Assembly: GCF_038002345.1 (NCBI RefSeq)
Contig: NZ_JBBOCJ010000001.1
Span: 62,001 to 126,000, forward strand
Direction of reading: 5' to 3'
DNA length: 64,000 bases
Source: Paenibacillus sp. FSL M7-0420
Lineage (GTDB): Bacteria; Bacillota; Bacilli; Paenibacillales; Paenibacillaceae
In this document: positions 25,929 through 34,535 of the stretch, one piece after another
Layout of the letters: each line of letters opens with the position of its first letter
How positions within the stretch are numbered: position 1 is the stretch's first letter
Made by a program: the position numbers and the translations under genes
The notes under the pieces: model-generated
The model's database searches: none
Told to the model about the DNA's origin: nothing
What the model saw: the letters and a program-made list of their open reading frames with translations, nothing else

Positions 25929-26906
25929 TTAAGGCAGCTTCTCCCCGCGCGAGGTGACGTACAGCTCGTACCATTCCTTGCGGGACAGCTCCAACTGGTC
26001 TGCGCCTGCACAGGCGGTGATCCGTTGCGGATTCACGGTGCCGATGACGGGCTGGATGGCTGCGGGATGGGTCATCAGCCAAGCCAGCACGATAGCCTCG
26101 GGCGTTGTGCCCTTCTCGTCAGCAAGTCTCTGTACCATGGCTGCTGTATTCACAACATTCTCCGGCTGGCCTTCAAGCGGCCGTCCGCTGAAGAGTCCCT
26201 GGGCCAGGGGGCCCCAGGCCTGAAGCTGGATGTTCCCGGCACGGCAATACTCCATGGTGCCCTCCGGGAATGTAATGTCCTTCCACGGGTCGCGGTTCAC
26301 GCTGAGTACGGCGTCAACCCAGCTGATCCGGGACAGGCTCATATGCAGCTGGTTGACAATGAACGGCTCGTCGCAATAAGTCTGTAACAGCTGGATCTGG
26401 GCGGCGCTCATGTTGGAGACGCCGAAGTGGCGCACCTTGCCGGAGGCCTTGAGCTGATGGAGCGCTTCCGCCACTTCTTCAGGGTCCATTAACGGGTCGG
26501 GGCGGTGCAGCAGCAGAATATCAATATACTCTGTGCCCAGCCGTGCGAGAGTTCCATCGACGCTGGACAGAATATGCTCCCTGGAGAGGTCGAAGCTATT
26601 GGAGATATCGCCTGGCTCCATCAGCTTGATGCCGCATTTCGACTGGAGCAGGATGTCCCCGCGCAGACCCGGCCGTTCCTTGAAGATCTGTCCGAACACC
26701 TTCTCTGCCTTGCCCCGGGTATAGATATCCGCATGGTCAAAAAAATTAATGCCTATAGACAGCGCCGCATCCAGCGCCTCATGCCCCTGCTTCATATTCG
26801 CAGCCGTGACCGGTTCACGGTCCCAGCCGCCGCCCAGCCCCATGCAGCCCAGGGCGATACGGCTGGCAGGTATGCCGCGCCGGTTAAGGGGTAACGCATT
26901 CAGCAA
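25929..26906 (-). CDS. Aldo/keto reductase, YdhF-like
   Basis: 325 aa from TTG at 26906 (GGAGGG seven bases upstream). The AKR barrel is complete: LGCMGLGGGW at strand 1, FFDHADIYTRGKAE with catalytic Asp and Tyr, LQSKCGI with Lys, and LLLHRPDPLMDPEEVAEAL with the HRPD block. Cofactor-binding residues are seen in the C-terminal PVIGTVNPQRI. The pattern resembles E. coli YdhF and B. subtilis YtbE-type oxidoreductases using NADPH. Substrate unknown. It is transcribed alone. Confidence 0.9.
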   Translation of the reverse strand: MLNALPLNRRGIPASRIALGCMGLGGGWDREPVTAANMKQGHEALDAALSIGINFFDHADIYTRGKAEKVFGQIFKERPGLRGDILLQSKCGIKLMEPGDISNSFDLSREHILSSVDGTLARLGTEYIDILLLHRPDPLMDPEEVAEALHQLKASGKVRHFGVSNMSAAQIQLLQTYCDEPFIVNQLHMSLSRISWVDAVLSVNRDPWKDITFPEGTMEYCRAGNIQLQAWGPLAQGLFSGRPLEGQPENVVNTAAMVQRLADEKGTTPEAIVLAWLMTHPAAIQPVIGTVNPQRITACAGADQLELSRKEWYELYVTSRGEKLP

Positions 26907-26971
26907 TGTGATCCCTCCATCATATTCAGCTTGAGCATGCTCCGGTTAGGTTACCGGAAAAGCATACACCT

Positions 26972-27184
26972 TCAGAACCCGGTGTGGTATCTCTTGTCGC
27001 TGGAGGAGCGGTGTTTCGTGGTCTCTTTATCCTTCTCTTCCTCTTTCTCGAGTGTCAGGTCCTCTACGGGTATCGGGTCTACATGCTGCTGGCTCTCATC
27101 TACATCGAACAGGCTGGGCTTGTCCGTAGGGTATTGCTCCGGGTGGTCACGCTCGTCTCTGATCGGCTTTTTGTCATCGTTCAT
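26972..27184 (-). CDS. Small charged hydrophilic protein
   Basis: 70 aa from ATG at 27184, ten bases after GGGAAG. The product (MNDDKKPIRDERDHPEQYP ... EEEKDKETTKHRSSSDKRYH) has no hydrophobic core and alternates acidic and basic runs, so it is probably disordered. I do not recognise a family. The frame extends upstream to 27271 without a better RBS. Possibly a spore or stress protein, but nothing in the sequence shows this. Confidence 0.5.
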   Translation of the reverse strand: MNDDKKPIRDERDHPEQYPTDKPSLFDVDESQQHVDPIPVEDLTLEKEEEKDKETTKHRSSSDKRYHTGF

Positions 27185-27293
27185 AGCGGCTTCACTTCCC
27201 TTTCCAGAGTATCCGCCAGGCGGGGCCGGCATACCGTACGAATTGAAACTGTAGTACAGCCGGATGCCCAACCCGCTCGCCAGCGGTTTGCTT

Positions 27294-27394
27294 CAAATAT
27301 AAGAATTTATATGTTTCACACTATAACTTATCCTTCTATTTCCCGCTGAAACGGTACCGCCCTTTAAAAGGACAGTAAAGCCGTTTCCACTTGC
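27294..27394. repeat. Dispersed palindromic element, copy 2
   Basis: Left part ATATAAGAATTTATAT (inverted repeat) and TTTCACACTATAACTTATCC; right part GAAACGGTACCGCCCTTT, AAAAGGACAGTAAAG, CCGTTTCCACTTG, a nested hairpin (GAAACGG outer, ACCGCCCTTT/AAAAGGAC-GT inner). Nearly identical over about 100 bases to 39501-39600. Lies between padR and the 70-aa ORF. Confidence 0.85.
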
Positions 27395-27443
27395 TAATAA
27401 ACACATATGGTCTCCGCTAAACAATTCCATCGGCTAACTACTT

Positions 27444-28037
27444 CTATTCGTCTGCGATAATCGGTATTCCGACATCATTCATGCTGCGGACGGCTACATC
27501 CTCATACAGGCGCTTCAGCCATTTCAGTTCGGTCTGGCTGTGTTCATATCTGCCGTACATCATATGCAGCACCGAGCGGGGCACGATGGAGATATGCTCC
27601 TCGTATACTTGATAGGCATAATTCACCTGATGCTCCGCCTCCCGGATGCGTTCCTCCAGCAGCTTCGCCACCTTGCCCTGGTCGATATGACGCGCGAGGG
27701 CAAGGGCCATATATAGAGGATGATACGGCGGATCACTTTTTTTAATCTGCTGGAGAATGAGCTGCTCCATCAATTCTTTGCCTTTATCCGTAATGCGGTA
27801 GATGGTCTTATCCGGCCGGTCCGGGCTGTGAATGATCTCCACCGCCTCGATATGACCGCCTGCGGCCAGCTTGTCGACGGCATAATATAAGGAACCGGTC
27901 TGCAGCTTGATGACTTGATCCATGGAGCGTTCCTTCATGACCAGGGTAATCTCGTAGGGATGCATATCCCGCTCCAGCAGAAGTCCCAGAATCAGCAGCT
28001 TCATCGGCATGGGCTTACCGCTGGCCTTGCTTTGCAC
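27444..28037 (-). CDS. PadR-family transcriptional regulator
   Basis: 197 aa. PadR winged helix (about 12-90) with LLILGLLLERDMHPYEI, LQTGSLYYAVDKLAAGG and DKTIYRITDKGKELM; then a C-terminal helical domain (about 95-180) as in AphA/PadR proteins, which dimerises and may bind a ligand. The start is uncertain: GTG at 28037 overlaps the exporter stop codon by 23 bases; ATG ten codons later is an alternative. It is cotranscribed with the drug exporter upstream and is probably its repressor, acting at the palindrome in that promoter. Confidence 0.88.
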   Translation of the reverse strand: MQSKASGKPMPMKLLILGLLLERDMHPYEITLVMKERSMDQVIKLQTGSLYYAVDKLAAGGHIEAVEIIHSPDRPDKTIYRITDKGKELMEQLILQQIKKSDPPYHPLYMALALARHIDQGKVAKLLEERIREAEHQVNYAYQVYEEHISIVPRSVLHMMYGRYEHSQTELKWLKRLYEDVAVRSMNDVGIPIIADE

Positions 28038-29535
28038 CGTGCTGGCTGCCCTGCGGCAGCAGACGGTCCTTCGGCATCAGCAGGACGAAGACCACCGTAA
28101 GCACCGCCGGAACGATAGCCCACAAGAAGGTATGCGAGATCGACGAAGACAGTGAATTCGTAATCTTCTCCAGGACAGGCGGCGGAATCTGTGCTCTGGC
28201 CTCAGGCGTCAACGCGGAACGCGGGTCGCCGAAGGAAGCGGCCTGACCGCTGTCGCCGAAGGCTGTACTAAGCTCTGAGGCGAAGCTGTTACGCTGAATT
28301 ATGCCGAAGATCGTTATCCCCAGCGTCATCCCGAGCGAGCGCATGAAGGTACTGGTGGACGTTGCCGAGCCGCGCTGGCGCATGTCGAAATGCTGGATCG
28401 AAGACAGGCTGAGCACGGAGAAGGAGAAGCCGACTCCGAAGCCGGTCAGGGCCATGAAGGCATTAAGCGCCATCCGGGAGGTCTCCGGGGTCAAAGTGCT
28501 GAGTGAATAGATCCCGCCCACGAAGCAGACTGCCGACAGCAGCATGATGTTGCGGAAGCTCGTTTTGGTGGTAAGCAGGCCGCCGGACTGGCTGCCAATT
28601 ACGGTACCGATCATCATCGGCATCAGAATCAGGCCGGAGTTGGTGGCCGAGCCGCCGTATACCCCCTGGACGTAGATCGGGATATATACCGTTGCTACGA
28701 TGAATGCCGAACCATAGAACAGCCCCAGAATACTGCTGGTTGCGAACAGGCGCTTCCGGAACATGGCGAAGGAGATGACCGGCTCTGCCGCGAATTTTTC
28801 AATGATAATGAAGGCGATTAGAAGCACGGCGAACGCAGCGAACAGTCCGAGAATGGCCGCAGAGTCCCAGGCATACTGATTACCGCCAAGCTCCAGGGCG
28901 AACATCAGGCAGATAATCCCTGCCACCAGGGTGAAAGCGCCGCCCCAGTCAATCCGCTGCTTGGAATGCGAGATGGATTCCTTGTAGGAGGTCATAATAA
29001 GGAAGAACGAGACAATCCCGATGGGCAGGTTAATATAGAAAATCCAGTGCCAGCTCATATATTCGGTGATATAAGCACCAAGCAGAGGCCCAATCACACT
29101 GGAGATCCCGAAGACAGCGCCGAACAGTCCGGTAAGCTTGCCTCTTTTCTCAAGCGGGAAGATGTCGAAGACAATCGTGAAGGCAATCGGCATCAGTGCA
29201 CCGCCGCCAATCCCTTGAATTGCACGGTAAATACTGAGCTGGGTAATGCTCGCCGACGTTCCGCACAGGGCGGAGCCAATCAGGAACACGATAAGCCCGA
29301 AGATGAAAAACCGCTTGCGCCCGTACATATCGGACAATTTGCCGAAGATCGGGGTGCCGGCCATAACCATGACCATATAAGCAGAGGTGACCCAGACGAT
29401 TTTATCCAGTCCTCCAAGATCGGACACAATCGTGCCCATAGCTGCGGCAACAATGGTATTATCCATGGCCGACATCAGAATGCCGAGCAGCAGTCCGACA
29501 ATGACTAGCTTGAGATTACTTTCTTTGGTGTGCAT
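28015..29535 (-). CDS. DHA2-family (14-TM) drug exporter
   Basis: 506 aa with 14 predicted helices. Family motifs: DNTIVAAAMGTI in helix 1 (motif D1), GKLSDMYGRKRFF in the 2-3 loop (motif A), YRAIQGIGGGALMPI (motif B), and GPLLGAYITEYMSWHWIFYIN (helix 5, motif C; split as GPLLGAYI and SWHWIFYIN). These mark EmrB/QacA-type proton-driven multidrug exporters. ATG follows AAAGGAG. It leads an operon with padR and has a strong promoter with an operator-like palindrome between -35 and -10. Confidence 0.92.
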   Translation of the reverse strand: MHTKESNLKLVIVGLLLGILMSAMDNTIVAAAMGTIVSDLGGLDKIVWVTSAYMVMVMAGTPIFGKLSDMYGRKRFFIFGLIVFLIGSALCGTSASITQLSIYRAIQGIGGGALMPIAFTIVFDIFPLEKRGKLTGLFGAVFGISSVIGPLLGAYITEYMSWHWIFYINLPIGIVSFFLIMTSYKESISHSKQRIDWGGAFTLVAGIICLMFALELGGNQYAWDSAAILGLFAAFAVLLIAFIIIEKFAAEPVISFAMFRKRLFATSSILGLFYGSAFIVATVYIPIYVQGVYGGSATNSGLILMPMMIGTVIGSQSGGLLTTKTSFRNIMLLSAVCFVGGIYSLSTLTPETSRMALNAFMALTGFGVGFSFSVLSLSSIQHFDMRQRGSATSTSTFMRSLGMTLGITIFGIIQRNSFASELSTAFGDSGQAASFGDPRSALTPEARAQIPPPVLEKITNSLSSSISHTFLWAIVPAVLTVVFVLLMPKDRLLPQGSQHGAKQGQR

Positions 29536-29572
29536 GTTAAGCTCCTTTATGTTTAAAATTCAATGGAATTTC

Positions 29573-29601
29573 ATTATATTCAAATTTGAATAGGGTGGCA
29601 A
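29573..29601 (-). promoter_or_regulatory. Exporter-padR promoter with palindromic operator
   Basis: On the minus strand TTGCCA (29601-29596), 17 bases, TATAAT (29578-29573). The palindrome ATTCAAATTTGAAT (29578-29591) fills most of the spacer, an ideal place for a repressor, probably the PadR protein. Confidence 0.75.
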
Positions 29602-29750
29602 TTGTTTTTTTCAGGAGGACAGACGGGTTGGGAGCTGCTTGGGAACTTGCATGCGTGTACTTGGTATTCCTTATCGGCCGGTCCTTTATTCCAGCTGCAA
29701 TAGGGCAAAGTATCTGAAGGAGGGGCGGAGGGGGCTTGTCCGCGAAGGTC

Positions 29751-29780
29751 TTGACATACCCATGGGGGGTATATTATATT
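29751..29780 (+). promoter_or_regulatory. csoR promoter with CsoR box
   Basis: TTGACA (29751-29756), 18 bases, TATATT (29775-29780). ATACCCATGGGGGGTAT (29756-29772) is a CsoR-type box between them, so csoR would repress itself and be released by Cu(I). Confidence 0.85.
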
Positions 29781-29803
29781 GGTACATAAGGAGGCTGATT
29801 CCT

Positions 29804-30151
29804 GTGTCTACAAATGAGAAGGACCCTGGCGGACAGGAGCACGGTGAAACGTGCCATTCTTCTGCTTCCGGCGTCCGCAAGAGTCATCACTCGCCGGAAT
29901 TCAAGAATGGGCTGACAACCCGGCTGAACCGGATTGAAGGGCAGATCCGCGGTGTGAAAGGCATGATTGAACGCGATACCTACTGCGATGATGTGCTGAA
30001 TCAGCTGGCGGCGGTGCAGGCGGCCCTGAACAGTGTCGGCAAGCTGCTGCTTGAAGGCCATATGAAGAGCTGTATTATCGAACGGATCGAAGCCGGTGAG
30101 CATGAGGTGATTGACGAGCTGCTGGTCACGGTGAACAAGCTGATGAAATAA
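29804..30151 (+). CDS. csoR: CsoR, Cu(I)-sensing repressor
   Basis: 115 aa from GTG at 29804, nine bases after AAGGAGG; the longer open frame crosses the promoter and is rejected. The CsoR/FrmR four-helix fold is seen in LTTRLNRIEGQIRGVKGMI. Cu(I) ligands are C61 (TYCDDVLNQL), H86 and C90 (EGHMKSCI), the C-H-C pattern of true CsoR. A His-containing N-terminal tail (HGETCHSS, KSHHSPEF) is longer than in B. subtilis and may take part in metal access. Target boxes: its own promoter and the copA leader. Confidence 0.95.
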   Translation: MSTNEKDPGGQEHGETCHSSASGVRKSHHSPEFKNGLTTRLNRIEGQIRGVKGMIERDTYCDDVLNQLAAVQAALNSVGKLLLEGHMKSCIIERIEAGEHEVIDELLVTVNKLMK

Positions 30152-30176
30152 AGATGGGGCCTGGAGAGTTTGAATG

Positions 30177-30286
30177 TCTAAATTCAATGATGAGGACCCA
30201 AACTTCGGTGAATTTAGAACTTTCGGCCGCTGTTGTCCACAGATTTCATGATTGATACCGCCGTAGCGGTAGAAATCCGTGGACAA
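30177..30286. repeat. Two large hairpins between csoR and copZ
   Basis: TCTAAATTCA / TGAATTTAGA (30177-30186, 30209-30218), then TTGTCCACAGATTTC / GAAATCCGTGGACAA (30233-30286) with inner TACCGC / GCGGTA. Neither has a T-run. A third hairpin, AGCATTCGCTTA / TAAGCAAATGCT (about 30397-30424), precedes the copZ RBS. No ORF in this 295-base gap. Confidence 0.7.
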
Positions 30287-30446
30287 AGGCGGTCTCTGGC
30301 GCTCCTGCAGTTTCAAAATTCCCCTCCGTTACTATCATCTATTGTTATTTTCTCAAGATCAAACTCTTCAGGCATATGAGGAGCCGAAAGACCAAGCATT
30401 CGCTTACAATTAAGCAAATGCTAAATAACATTGGGAGGTTATTCAA

Positions 30447-30647
30447 ATGTCGAATGTAACACTGAATGTTGAAGGAATGTCCTGCGGTCATTGTGTAAGT
30501 GCTGTAGAGAAGGCTGTTAGCGGCGTAGGCGCTGCGGCGAAGGTGGATCTGCCGGCGAAGACGGTGGCGGTTGAATTCGATGAGAATACGGTAAGCCTGG
30601 ATAAGATCAAGGCTGCTATTGAAGATCAGGGCTACGACGTAGTGTAA
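30447..30647 (+). CDS. copZ: CopZ copper chaperone
   Basis: 66 aa, a single HMA domain. The Cu(I)-binding motif is GMSCGHC (residues 10-16), and the C-terminal IEDQGYDV is typical. ATG follows GGGAGGTT. It hands Cu(I) to CopA. Order csoR-copZ-copA as in B. subtilis, though here csoR is adjacent. Confidence 0.95.
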   Translation: MSNVTLNVEGMSCGHCVSAVEKAVSGVGAAAKVDLPAKTVAVEFDENTVSLDKIKAAIEDQGYDVV

Positions 30648-30732
30648 GCTAATCGTTGTAATATAAGGGCTTGGAGCAGGGAACCCTGGGGTACAGGGCC
30701 GGGCGCCAATGCCTTTTCTTTTCAAAAAAAAT

Positions 30733-30749
30733 ATACCCCTTGGGGGTAT
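30733..30749. promoter_or_regulatory. CsoR box ahead of copA
   Basis: ATACCCCTTGGGGGTAT, same design as the csoR box, 17 bases before the copA ATG. It sits between copZ and copA, so copA may have its own copper-controlled promoter or the box acts as a roadblock. Confidence 0.8.
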
Positions 30750-30765
30750 GTGGAGGTGCTTAAGA

Positions 30766-33219
30766 ATGGAAAAGAGTGCAGAGTCCGCCCCGCAGCAGAC
30801 CACGCTGCAAATTACCGGCATGACCTGCTCTGCTTGTGCGACGCGGATTGAGAAGGGCTTGTCCCGCATGGAGGGGGTATCCCGGGCGAATGTCAATCTG
30901 GCGCTGGAGCAGGCTACAGTGGGCTTCGATCCGGCAGTTGCAGATGTGGCGCAAATGGAGGAGAAGATCCGCTCTCTGGGCTATGATACGCTGAAGGAGT
31001 CGGCGGATTTCGATATTACCGGCATGACCTGTGCTGCCTGCTCGGCTCGTATTGAGAAGGTGCTGGGACGGATGCCGGGGATTGCGGCCGTGAATGTGAA
31101 CCTGGCGCTGGAGACTGCGCATGTGGAATATTCGCCGGGCAATGTCAGTACAGCCGAGATTATGGATAAGGTGAGCAGCATCGGCTATAAGGCGGCGCTT
31201 AAGCAGGACCGGAAGGATATCGCGGAGCAGCGCAGTGAAGAGATTACACGCAAGCGGAATAAGTGGATGATCTCCGCGTTGTTGTCCCTACCGCTGCTCT
31301 GGGCTATGGCGGGCCACTTCTCGTTCACAACCTGGATCTGGACGCCTGAGCTATTCATGAATCCCTGGTTCCAGCTTGTGCTGGCGACCCCGGTTCAGTT
31401 CGTGATCGGCTGGCAGTTCTATGTCAGCGCCTATAAGGCGCTGAAGAACGGCAGTGCCAACATGGATGTGCTGGTGGTGCTGGGCACCTCGGCGGCGTAT
31501 TTTTACAGCTTGTATCTGACGATTGATTCGCTGAAAATGAGCGGGATGCACCACACCGTGGAGCTGTACTTCGAGACCAGCGCGGTTCTGATCACGTTAA
31601 TTCTCGTAGGCAAGTGGTTCGAGGCGCTGGCGAAGGGGCGTTCATCGGATGCGATCCGCAGCCTGATGGGGCTGCAGGCCAAGACTGCGCTGGTGCTGCG
31701 GGACGGTACAGAGCTGAGTATTCCCGTCGAGGATGTAGTGATCGGCGATATTGTGCTGGTGAAGCCCGGCACGAAGGTGCCTGTAGACGGTGAAGTCGTG
31801 GAGGGGCTGTCCTCCGTCGATGAATCTATGCTCACGGGCGAGAGTATCCCGGTAGAGAAGAAGCCGGGGGATTCCGTTATCGGAGCTACGCTGAACAAGA
31901 ACGGCATGCTGCGGGTCAAAGCCCGCAAGGTCGGCCGTGATACGGCACTGGCACAGATCATCAGAGTTGTGGAGGAAGCGCAGGGCTCGAAGGCGCCGAT
32001 CCAGCGGATTGCCGATGTCATCTCCGGGATCTTCGTGCCGATTGTGGTCGGTATTGCTATCGTAACCTTCGGGGTCTGGTATATCTGGGGAGCGCCGGGG
32101 CAGTTCGCGGAGGCCCTGGAAAAAGCCATTGCGGTGCTTGTCATCGCCTGTCCATGCGCTCTGGGACTGGCGACACCAACCTCGATTATGGCCGGGTCCG
32201 GCCGGGCCGCCGAGTTCGGCATCCTGTTCAAGGGCGGGGAGCATCTGGAAGCTGCGCAGGGCGTGAAGGTAGTGGTCGTGGATAAGACGGGAACGGTGAC
32301 CAACGGTAAGCCGGTGCTGACCGATATTATAGCGACTGCCGGAAATGAGACACAAGGCAGGGTGCTTGCCGAGAATCGTCTGCTGTCGATTACAGCGGCT
32401 GCGGAGAAGCTCTCGGAGCATCCGCTGGCTGAGGCCATAGTGGCTGGTGCACAGGGCAGAGGAATCGACCTGCCGCCTGCGGACCAGTTCGAGGCGGTAC
32501 CGGGGCGCGGGGTGTCGGCGGTAGTGGACGGCCAGAAGGTAAGCGTAGGCACACGGCGGATGATGGTGGAGAACGGACTGGATATCGGACCGTGGACAGG
32601 AATCATGACCAAGCTGGAGCAGGAAGGCAAAACAGCGATGCTAATAGCTGTCGATGATGCGGTAGCGGGAGTGATTGCCGTGGCTGACACGATCAAGGAG
32701 ACCTCCCGCGAGGCGGTAGCCCGGCTGCAGGCCATGGGCATCGAGGTTGTCATGATTACCGGAGACAACAAGCTTACGGCCCAGGCGATTGCGGATCAGG
32801 CGGGCATCCGCACGGTTCTGGCGGAGGTGCTGCCTGAGGGCAAGGCGGAAGAGATCCGCAGGCTCCAGAGCGGCGGGGTCAAGGTGGCTATGGTCGGCGA
32901 CGGCATCAACGATGCTCCGGCGCTGGCGACCGCGGATACGGGCATGGCGATCGGCACCGGCACGGATGTGGCGATGGAGGCGGCGGATATTACGCTGATG
33001 CGCGGCGATCTGATGAGTATCCCGGATGCGATCCTGATGAGCCGCAAGACCATGCGCAATATCAGGCAGAATCTGTTCTGGGCTCTTGCCTACAATACGC
33101 TCGGCATCCCGATTGCGGCGCTCGGCTTCCTGGCCCCTTGGCTGGCCGGAGCTGCGATGGCCTTCAGCTCGGTATCGGTGGTACTGAACGCGCTGCGTTT
33201 ACAGCGCGTCAAGCTGTAA
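30766..33219 (+). CDS. copA: Cu(I)-exporting P1B-1 ATPase
   Basis: 817 aa from ATG at 30766 (GGAGG nine bases upstream). Two N-terminal HMA domains with [10 protein letters not shown] (C21, C24) and [10 protein letters not shown]. Then eight membrane helices, the CPC metal site in [12 protein letters not shown] (about 461), phosphorylation D506 in [16 protein letters not shown], and [11 protein letters not shown] (about 710). Helix 7 [12 protein letters not shown] and helix 8 [15 protein letters not shown] carry the Asn/Tyr and Met/Ser residues of Cu(I) pumps. It expels Cu(I) from the cytosol. A terminator follows. Confidence 0.96.
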   Translation: MEKSAESAPQQTTLQITGMTCSACATRIEKGLSRMEGVSRANVNLALEQATVGFDPAVADVAQMEEKIRSLGYDTLKESADFDITGMTCAACSARIEKVLGRMPGIAAVNVNLALETAHVEYSPGNVSTAEIMDKVSSIGYKAALKQDRKDIAEQRSEEITRKRNKWMISALLSLPLLWAMAGHFSFTTWIWTPELFMNPWFQLVLATPVQFVIGWQFYVSAYKALKNGSANMDVLVVLGTSAAYFYSLYLTIDSLKMSGMHHTVELYFETSAVLITLILVGKWFEALAKGRSSDAIRSLMGLQAKTALVLRDGTELSIPVEDVVIGDIVLVKPGTKVPVDGEVVEGLSSVDESMLTGESIPVEKKPGDSVIGATLNKNGMLRVKARKVGRDTALAQIIRVVEEAQGSKAPIQRIADVISGIFVPIVVGIAIVTFGVWYIWGAPGQFAEALEKAIAVLVIACPCALGLATPTSIMAGSGRAAEFGILFKGGEHLEAAQGVKVVVVDKTGTVTNGKPVLTDIIATAGNETQGRVLAENRLLSITAAAEKLSEHPLAEAIVAGAQGRGIDLPPADQFEAVPGRGVSAVVDGQKVSVGTRRMMVENGLDIGPWTGIMTKLEQEGKTAMLIAVDDAVAGVIAVADTIKETSREAVARLQAMGIEVVMITGDNKLTAQAIADQAGIRTVLAEVLPEGKAEEIRRLQSGGVKVAMVGDGINDAPALATADTGMAIGTGTDVAMEAADITLMRGDLMSIPDAILMSRKTMRNIRQNLFWALAYNTLGIPIAALGFLAPWLAGAAMAFSSVSVVLNALRLQRVKL

Positions 33220-33280
33220 GAATCATGCGGCCTGCCGCAGCCGGGTCATCCGGACGGACGGAACGAAGGCAGCAACTCAA

Positions 33281-33320
33281 AGAATCGCCGGTGTGCATCT
33301 GCCGGCGATTCTTTTTTTTT
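33281..33320 (+). terminator. Terminator of copA
   Basis: AGAATCGCCGG / CCGGCGATTCT with a ten-base loop, then nine T. Confidence 0.9.
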
Positions 33321-33388
33321 ATAAGCAGCGGAGGGCGGCGAACGCCGGAATATGCGCCTTATATAGACCTATTCCGTATATCCTTGCT

Positions 33389-34327
33389 CTATTTGCCCGC
33401 TGATGCGGAAGCCGCAGCGGTCTTTTTCCGGCCAAGCAGGTTCGTGCCAATGACCCCGGCGATGATCAGGAAGGATCCGATCCAGTGATAGACCGTGATC
33501 TGCTCACCCAGGAAGATTGCTCCGGCTGCAATAGATACGATGGTGGATAGATTGGTGAAGACGCTCATGAGGGAGGCCTCGATTTTGGATAAAATATAGG
33601 TTGAAGTCAGGGTTGTGACCAGCGAAGCGATTACCCCCAGATATACGGCGGACAGGACAAACGTTGCACTTCCCAGCGGATTCAGGAAATCTCCAAGCGT
33701 CCCGCTGACGGTATGTCCGGTGAGCGAGATGATCAGGAAGGTGGCGAAGCCGACCCCCATCATCAGGTAGCTGAGCTCAGCAGGGCTGAAGTGGCTGGAG
33801 AGGGAGCGGGCCAGCACGCTGTATCCGGCAAAAGCGAGACAAGTCATGAACAGCAGCACAATCCCGGTCATATTGGACAGCTGAATGCCGCTTCCCTTCA
33901 TGACGAAGATGAATACCACGCCGAATACCGAGAGGAAGATGCACAGCTTTTGCAGCAGGGTGGTCTTCTCCTTCAGGAAGATCGCGGCGATGATCATCGT
34001 CACCACCGGAGTGAACGAATAGAGGATGCCTCCCTCGGCTGAGGTGGCGCGCTGAAGTCCGAAGACCTGCAGGGTGAAGAAGCCGAGCGGGTACATCGCA
34101 GCGAGCACCAGGGCCCGGCCCATCGGCTTGCCCCGGTAGGAAACCTTGACCCAGCCGAGGGCGACCGGAACCGACATGACGGCAAAAGAGGCAGCGAACC
34201 GGAAGGTCAGCGTGTCGAGCGGCCCGGCGTGTACCAGAGCTACTTTGGTGAACAGGAAGGAGAAGCCGATAATGACCGCATTGAGTACGGCGAAGCTGTA
34301 GGCCAGCTTGAGTCCTTGTTTGTGCAT
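33389..34327 (-). CDS. EamA/DMT-family transporter
   Basis: 312 aa, ten predicted helices in two EamA repeats (about 10-140 and 155-300). GFSFLFTKVAL opens the first, and LGVIASLVTTLTSTYILSK and FLGEQITVYHWIG lie in the second. Exporters of amino acids or metabolites. ATG follows AAGGAG. It is divergent from a MocR regulator, a frequent arrangement in which the regulator controls the transporter. Confidence 0.88.
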   Translation of the reverse strand: MHKQGLKLAYSFAVLNAVIIGFSFLFTKVALVHAGPLDTLTFRFAASFAVMSVPVALGWVKVSYRGKPMGRALVLAAMYPLGFFTLQVFGLQRATSAEGGILYSFTPVVTMIIAAIFLKEKTTLLQKLCIFLSVFGVVFIFVMKGSGIQLSNMTGIVLLFMTCLAFAGYSVLARSLSSHFSPAELSYLMMGVGFATFLIISLTGHTVSGTLGDFLNPLGSATFVLSAVYLGVIASLVTTLTSTYILSKIEASLMSVFTNLSTIVSIAAGAIFLGEQITVYHWIGSFLIIAGVIGTNLLGRKKTAAASASAGK

Positions 34328-34434
34328 GGGTACATCTCCTTGTAGGTTAGTGAAGATTGGATGCTGTAAACATTCGATCTATTACTTTAAAATTAAAGGA
34401 AAAGGCATACACCAACAACACAAGCTTTCCTCAA

Positions 34435-34470
34435 CTGTACCGGTACAGTCTGCTGCGATCCCTATATAAT
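34435..34470 (+). promoter_or_regulatory. mocR promoter with palindrome
   Basis: CTGTACCGGTACAG (34435-34448) is a perfect palindrome overlapping the weak -35 GGTACA; the -10 TATAAT is at 34465-34470 with 17 bases between. It lies between the divergent transporter and regulator genes, a candidate MocR operator. Confidence 0.65.
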
Positions 34471-34535
34471 AAGGGAAGAATAATAGGATAGAATACACAG
34501 CATAGCGTGGTAATGACGGCGAACGGAGGCGGGCG

